Below, piece by piece: positions 58,576 to 64,000 of a stretch of DNA of 64,000 bases. The stretch is from Streptococcus mitis. Its GTDB lineage: Bacteria > Bacillota > Bacilli > Lactobacillales > Streptococcaceae. Under the pieces are notes generated by a model. It searched no databases. It had not been told where the DNA came from and saw only the letters and a list, made by a program, of their open reading frames with translations. The stretch is from contig NZ_SWFJ01000010.1 in assembly GCF_005144795.1 (NCBI RefSeq), forward strand, positions 1 through 64,000, in the 5' to 3' direction. Both the position numbers and the translations under genes were made by a program. The stretch's first letter is position 1, and each line of letters begins with the position of its first letter.

Positions 58576-59500
58576 ATCGTTCTCCTACAGTCAATGTACG
58601 TCCAACTCCGTTGAGGAAGGAAGCAATGTCCATCTTAGGTTTACCAGCTGGCTGCACTTGTTTGAGGGATAGAGCCCCTTCTGCCGTTGCGACAATCAAT
58701 TCTTTCTTGCCGATAGAGAGAATCTCACCTGGACTTCCCTTACCTTCCACTAGTAGTGCTTCATAAATCTTAAAGCGGTCGCCCTTAAGGAAAGTATGGG
58801 CAACAGGCCACGGATTCATTCCACGGATTTGGTTAAAGAGTTGACGATTGCTTTTAGTCCAATCTAGTTTTTCTTCTTCTGGCTTGATATTTGGCGAGAA
58901 GGTAACCTGGCTTGGGTCCTGCGGTTCAGGTTTGATGTCACCAGCAATGTAGGCAGGCAAAGTGTCCAAAAGCAAATCACGACCAACGAGAGCTAATTTC
59001 TCAAACAAGGTGCCGACATTGTCCTCATCTGTGATAGGAATACTACGACGAGAAATCATGTCTCCTGCATCCATTTCCTTAACCATCTCCATAATGGTCA
59101 CACCAGCTTCCTCATCACCTTGAATCAAGGCATAATGGATAGGCGCACCACCACGGTGTTTAGGAAGAAGAGAGGCATGAACGTTGACCGCAAAATCCAT
59201 GCTATCAAGGAGTTTACTTGGGAGAAACTGCCCAAAAGCAGCAGTCACAATTCCATCCGCTCCTAGCTTCATAATCGCTTCCATCTCTGGGCTTCCATAT
59301 AATTTTTCAGGCTGATAAATAGGAAGGCCTGCTTCCTTGGCAGCCTGCTTGACCGGGGTTTCTTGGATCACTTTTTTACGGCCGACAGCACGGTCTGGCT
59401 GGGTCACAACGGCTAGAATTTCGTAACGGTCATCTGTCAAAAGCCCTTTTAAAACTGTTGCTGAAAAGTCGGGTGTCCCCATAAAGATTAGTTTTGTCAT
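58565..59500 (-). CDS. fmt: Methionyl-tRNA formyltransferase
   Basis: 311 residues. [24 protein letters not shown] near residue 107 carries the catalytic Asn, His and the SLLP motif, and a C-terminal OB-fold domain binds tRNA. It formylates initiator Met-tRNA. The gene overlaps rsmB and lies 12 bp after priA. Confidence 0.96.
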   Translation of the reverse strand: MTKLIFMGTPDFSATVLKGLLTDDRYEILAVVTQPDRAVGRKKVIQETPVKQAAKEAGLPIYQPEKLYGSPEMEAIMKLGADGIVTAAFGQFLPSKLLDSMDFAVNVHASLLPKHRGGAPIHYALIQGDEEAGVTIMEMVKEMDAGDMISRRSIPITDEDNVGTLFEKLALVGRDLLLDTLPAYIAGDIKPEPQDPSQVTFSPNIKPEEEKLDWTKSNRQLFNQIRGMNPWPVAHTFLKGDRFKIYEALLVEGKGSPGEILSIGKKELIVATAEGALSLKQVQPAGKPKMDIASFLNGVGRTLTVGERFGD

Positions 59501-59512
59501 ATCTTCTCCTTC

Positions 59513-61909
59513 TTATAAAAATTGCTGCGGCTCATGGTCAATGCTGAGACGGAGCTCACTATTTTCCCGTTCTTGAGTCAAGGCCAGAACCTGATTTAGA
59601 GTCGGCCCCAGCTCATCTTCTAAACGGTATTTAATTAAAATCTGGTAATGATAGAGGTTGTGGGTACGAGCAATAGGTTTTGGCGTTGGCCCGAGAATGT
59701 TACTTGTATCTGACAAGCCTGACCGCAAAATGTTCATGACTTCATAGGCACGTTTGACAACCTCTTCTTCTTTCTTATGAGAAAGGGTAATGCCAATGGT
59801 GAAATAGTAAGGTGGATAGCCAAGTTGTCGTCTGATTCCCATTTCATAAGCGTAAAAGCCTTCGTAGTTCTGATCCTTGGCAAATCGAATAGCATAGTGC
59901 TGCGGATTGTAAGACTGAATCAAGACCTGACCAGCTTTTTCAGCCCGACCTGCTCGGCCTGCCACCTGAGTCAAAATCTGGAAGGTTCTTTCAGAAGAAC
60001 GGAAATCAGGCAGATTCAAGGCTGTATCCGCATTTAGAACTCCGACTAAAGTCACATTTGGAAAATCCAATCCCTTGGCAATCATCTGAGTACCTAGTAA
60101 AATATCTGCTTCTCCTCGACCAAACTGATCAAGCAGAGCTTGGTGACTACCTTTCTTACGAGTCGTATCCACATCCATGCGCAGAATGCGAGCCTGGGGA
60201 AAGAGTTCTGCTAGCTCGTCATAAGCCTTTTGAGTCCCTGTTCCATAGTAACGAATACTGTGGCTCTTACAGTTAGGACAGACCTGAGGAATGTCCTTAG
60301 AAAAACCACAATAATGGCAGTTCATGGTCTTGGTATCCATGTGCAAGGTCAAGGAAATATCACAGTTGGGACAAGTATCCACGGTCCCACACTCCCGACA
60401 CATGACAAAGCTAGAATAACCACGGCGATTGAGCATGAGAACCACCTGCTCTTTTTTAACCAGACGGTCTTGAATCGCTTCTAGCAAAGGTGGCGTAAAG
60501 TTTGACGTCTCATTCTGTCCGATATAGTCCCGAAAATCAATCACTTGAACCTCAGGGATCCTAGATAAAGGATTGGCGCGTTGGGTCAGACGTAAATGTT
60601 GATAAACGCCTTTGCCAGCCCGAGCACGGCTTTCCAGACTAGGAGTTGCTGAACCAAGTACCAGGGCAGCTTGATTGTACTGAGCCCGTAAAATGGCTAC
60701 TTCTCTGGCATGGTAACGAGGATTGCTGTCCTGCTTATAAGTCGCTTCATGCTCTTCATCAATAATCATGACACCCAGATTTTTCAGCGGAGCAAAGATG
60801 GCAGATCTGGCACCCACAACAACTTGAGCGTCTCCACGCTCCACCTTGCGCCATTCATCATACTTTTCACCATTAGACAAGCCTGAGTGAAGTATGGCCA
60901 CTTTCTCACCAAAACGTGCAATAAAACGCTCCGTCATCTGAGGAGTCAAGGAAATCTCAGGCACCAGCAAAATGGCTGTCTTGCCCTTGTCCAAGGCTCC
61001 TTGAATAATCTGCAAGTAAACCTCGGTCTTCCCACTTCCTGTAATCCCTTGAAGGAGGAAGGGAGGCTGATGACTGCCAATCGCACTCACAACCGCATCA
61101 CGCGCCTGTCTTTGCTCTGGATTCAATTCCAAAGGTCGACTTGCCTCAATCCCTTCAAAATAAGCAGCCGAGCGTTGAACTTCCTTTTGAACTATAGTAA
61201 CAGCACCTTGTTCCACAAAGAAGTTGACTTGCTCCCGTGAGTAGGACTCTAACAAACTAGCCAAGGAAGCACTCTCAGGATGAGAAAGCAAATAGTCTCT
61301 CAGTTCCAACTTTTTCTTAGCACGTGTAGAAATCTCTACATCTTCTAATTGAGCCAGATTCACCTCATACCAAGACTGGGTCTTGACCTTCTTTTGATCA
61401 ATCGCCTGATATTCTAGACCAAGCAAGCCTTTTCTAGTCAAACGCATCATTTCAGCTTGCTTAGCTAAATCTAGAGAAGAAAAGGCTAGCGAATCTTCTG
61501 AACCAAACAAGCGCTCTCGGTCTTCCTGACTTAGGCCTGCCAGAGGATAGAGAATCTTGTCATAGCTGGAGTTCAGAAATCCTGGTAACATAGCCTTTAG
61601 GATAGAGATCTTATAGGAGAAGACAGACTTGCGTAACTCCTCAGCCAACCAGAGTTGTTCTTGCGTGAGAACAGGAGAAAAATCCAGAACCTCCGCAATA
61701 TCTTTTAAATCTTGATTAACCTCTTCTTCATCTGGTTGGGACTCCAAACCAAGCACAATCCCTTGAATCAGGCGATTGCCCTTACCAAAAGGCACATGAA
61801 CCCGCATCCCAACTTCTAGCATTCCCTCAAATTCCTCAGGAATCCTATAACTATAGGGCTGGTCCGTCTGCATCAAGGGCACATCTACAATAATCTTGGC
61901 TATGGCCAT
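59513..61909 (-). CDS. priA: Primosomal helicase PriA
   Basis: 798 residues. Walker A is GITGSGKTEVY near residue 290, the helicase box is IIDEEHEATYKQD, and two zinc sites are formed by four CxxC pairs near 500-540 (CRECGTVDTCPNC, then CHYCG and CPNCKS). I start at MAIAKIIVDVP (61909) behind GGAGGTGAG. It restarts replication at stalled forks. Confidence 0.96.
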   Translation of the reverse strand: MAIAKIIVDVPLMQTDQPYSYRIPEEFEGMLEVGMRVHVPFGKGNRLIQGIVLGLESQPDEEEVNQDLKDIAEVLDFSPVLTQEQLWLAEELRKSVFSYKISILKAMLPGFLNSSYDKILYPLAGLSQEDRERLFGSEDSLAFSSLDLAKQAEMMRLTRKGLLGLEYQAIDQKKVKTQSWYEVNLAQLEDVEISTRAKKKLELRDYLLSHPESASLASLLESYSREQVNFFVEQGAVTIVQKEVQRSAAYFEGIEASRPLELNPEQRQARDAVVSAIGSHQPPFLLQGITGSGKTEVYLQIIQGALDKGKTAILLVPEISLTPQMTERFIARFGEKVAILHSGLSNGEKYDEWRKVERGDAQVVVGARSAIFAPLKNLGVMIIDEEHEATYKQDSNPRYHAREVAILRAQYNQAALVLGSATPSLESRARAGKGVYQHLRLTQRANPLSRIPEVQVIDFRDYIGQNETSNFTPPLLEAIQDRLVKKEQVVLMLNRRGYSSFVMCRECGTVDTCPNCDISLTLHMDTKTMNCHYCGFSKDIPQVCPNCKSHSIRYYGTGTQKAYDELAELFPQARILRMDVDTTRKKGSHQALLDQFGRGEADILLGTQMIAKGLDFPNVTLVGVLNADTALNLPDFRSSERTFQILTQVAGRAGRAEKAGQVLIQSYNPQHYAIRFAKDQNYEGFYAYEMGIRRQLGYPPYYFTIGITLSHKKEEEVVKRAYEVMNILRSGLSDTSNILGPTPKPIARTHNLYHYQILIKYRLEDELGPTLNQVLALTQERENSELRLSIDHEPQQFL

Positions 61910-61974
61910 CTTCTCACCTCCTCCTTGGCAGTACATTCTTGCAATAGAAAAAATAAGATTGAGTCCCCCCAACC

Positions 61975-62289
61975 TTAAATTTTTTCACCATCTTCTTTTT
62001 CTTTAGCGATCTGCTCTTTGATTTTCTTTTCTTCTTCTTCTTTACGGCGTTTTTCTTCTTCGATACGGCGACGCACTGCTTCACGTTTTCCTTCTGGATC
62101 TGGGTGAATTGTAACGTTTCCTGATTCGATTTCTTCTAAAGCGCGAAGAGTTGATTTTTCAGATTTGAAACCTTGAGTTGCTGGCGCACCTGCTTCCAAT
62201 TCGTGGGCACGTTTTGCTTCCAAGATTACGAGTGAATATTTTGATGGAACCTTGTCAAGCAAGGTATCAATAGAGGGTTTTAACATCAT
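61975..62289 (-). CDS. rpoZ: RNA polymerase omega subunit
   Basis: 104 residues. [20 protein letters not shown] and EAKRAHEL are the omega signature. The C-terminal half is an unusually charged Glu/Lys/Arg helix, as in other streptococci. It helps assemble RNA polymerase. It sits 24 bp after gmk, the common gmk-rpoZ pair. Confidence 0.96.
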
Positions 62290-62313
62290 TTGCTTGTACC
62301 TATTTTCTAAATT

Positions 62314-62955
<642 letters not shown>

Positions 62956-63043
62956 TCAGTCTGTAAAAATAAAATAAGATTTCCCTTCAGATAGTAGCAA
63001 TTTGCGCAAACTATCCTTCTACAGTCTTTCTATCTAGTGTAAC

Positions 63044-63070
63044 AAAAAAGCAGTAATTTTTCAACTGCTC
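63044..63070 (-). terminator. Terminator after rny
   Basis: AGCAGT (63049-63054) pairs with ACTGCT (63064-63069); six T follow on the minus strand. Confidence 0.75.
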
Positions 63071-63078
63071 TTTCTTAT

Positions 63079-64000
63079 TTATTTAGCATAATCTACTGCA
63101 CGAAGCTCGCGAATCACGGTTACCTTGATATTTCCTGGGTAATCGAGATTGTTTTCAATTTTCTCACGAACTTTGTGAGCCAAGATTGTGACTTTGTCGT
63201 CCTTGATTTGTCCTGGATTGACCATGATGCGGATTTCACGTCCTGCTTGAAGGGCAAAGCTATTTTGTACCCCTTCAAAGCCGTTAGCAATTTCTTCCAA
63301 ATCATGGAGACGCTTGATGTAGCTTTCAAGAGACTCACTACGAGCACCTGGACGAGCTGCGCTCAAGGCATCTGCTGCAGCGACAATCACTGCAATGACA
63401 CTTTCGGCTTCGACATCGCCGTGGTGACTAGCAATCGTATTGACCACAACTGGATGTTCCTTGTACTTACGTGCCAATTCCATACCGATTTCAACGTGGC
63501 TTCCTTCAACCTCGCGGTCAATGGCTTTTCCGATGTCATGAAGGAATCCAGCACGACGGGCAAGAGCCGCATTTTCACCAAGTTCGCTCGCCATGATACC
63601 AGCCAACTTAGCAACCTCAATCGAATGACGTAAGACATTTTGTCCATATGAAGTACGGAACTGCAAGCGACCCATGATTTTCATCAAGTCAGGATGAAGG
63701 TTTGGCGCACCAATCTCATAGGCTGCTGCCTCACCGTATTCACGGATCTTATTGTCAATCTCTTGACGGTTTTTCTCAACCAACTCTTCGATACGAGCTG
63801 GGTGGATACGACCATCCTTGAGCAACATTTCCATAGTCATACGGGCAATCTCACGACGAATCGGGTCAAATCCTGACAAGGTCACCACTTCTGGTGTATC
63901 GTCGATAATGACATCAACCCCTGTCAAACTTTCAAAGGTACGAATGTTACGACCTTCACGACCAATAATGCGTCCCTTCATAGTATCATCTGGCAGATGA
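63079..64000 (-). CDS. rny: Ribonuclease Y (5' part outside window)
   Basis: The frame is open through the right edge (HLPDDT before [13 protein letters not shown]), so an apparent start at 63981 is internal. Visible are the KH domain ([25 protein letters not shown]) and the HD domain with LHDIGKAID, ending [12 protein letters not shown]-like at the C-terminus. The missing part should hold the membrane anchor and coiled coil. RNase Y starts decay of many mRNAs at the membrane. Confidence 0.95.
   Translation of the reverse strand, partial: HLPDDTMKGRIIGREGRNIRTFESLTGVDVIIDDTPEVVTLSGFDPIRREIARMTMEMLLKDGRIHPARIEELVEKNRQEIDNKIREYGEAAAYEIGAPNLHPDLMKIMGRLQFRTSYGQNVLRHSIEVAKLAGIMASELGENAALARRAGFLHDIGKAIDREVEGSHVEIGMELARKYKEHPVVVNTIASHHGDVEAESVIAVIVAAADALSAARPGARSESLESYIKRLHDLEEIANGFEGVQNSFALQAGREIRIMVNPGQIKDDKVTILAHKVREKIENNLDYPGNIKVTVIRELRAVDYAK

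Noticed and set aside
63079-63981. Complete gene starting at 63981
   Set aside because: The frame continues to the right edge with typical RNase Y residues, so the Met is internal.

Overview
The window reads as chromosomal DNA of a mitis-group Streptococcus close to S. mitis, S. oralis or S. pneumoniae. The reasons are low-GC DNA with strong AGGAGG ribosome sites and extended -10 promoters, a 309-residue PsaA with the pneumococcal metal ligands at the same residue numbers, a BOX repeat, and pneumococcus-type gene groups (psaBCA-tpx, pnp-cysE-cysS-mrnC, metE-metF, scr, mvaS-mvaA, gmk-rpoZ-priA-fmt-rsmB-phpP-stkP). The order in which these groups are joined differs from the pneumococcal order as I remember it, so a commensal relative is more likely than S. 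pneumoniae.

Layout. 1-10360 (minus) is one huge, unfinished cell-wall adhesin built from CshA-type and mucin-binding repeats; its C-terminus lies off the left edge. 10.9-18.5 kb holds a metallo-hydrolase, a lipoprotein, PepO, the manganese importer psaBCA with its operator, thiol peroxidase and the manganese regulator. 18.6-20.4 kb has a PnuC transporter and a pair of small membrane genes, the second broken by a BOX element. 20.4-35.6 kb is housekeeping: dtd-rel, msmK, a PucR-like regulator, mrnC-cysS, a reductase-like gene, a GNAT protein, cysE, pnp, then metF-metE behind a methionine-regulator palindrome. A triple 137-bp hairpin-rich repeat sits between pnp and metF.

35.8-43.9 kb is the accessory region: an overlapping pair likely to act on DNA photodamage, a decayed Fic gene, an intact Fic gene, a type I methyltransferase (hsdM) and specificity subunit (hsdS) with an unknown membrane protein between them, and a divergent, very AT-rich 620-residue protein of unknown family. 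No hsdR is visible. This is the best candidate for an undescribed (probably defence) system.

44.0-50.7 kb has a VTT-domain membrane protein and the sucrose locus (scrK, scrA, scrB, scrR) with LacI/CcpA-type operators. 50.7-54.5 kb has the mevalonate genes mvaA-mvaS and a two-gene ThrE-type exporter. 54.6-64.0 kb is a minus-strand run from RNase Y (partial) through gmk, rpoZ, priA, fmt, rsmB, phpP and stkP.

No rRNA, tRNA, CRISPR array or intact insertion sequence was seen.
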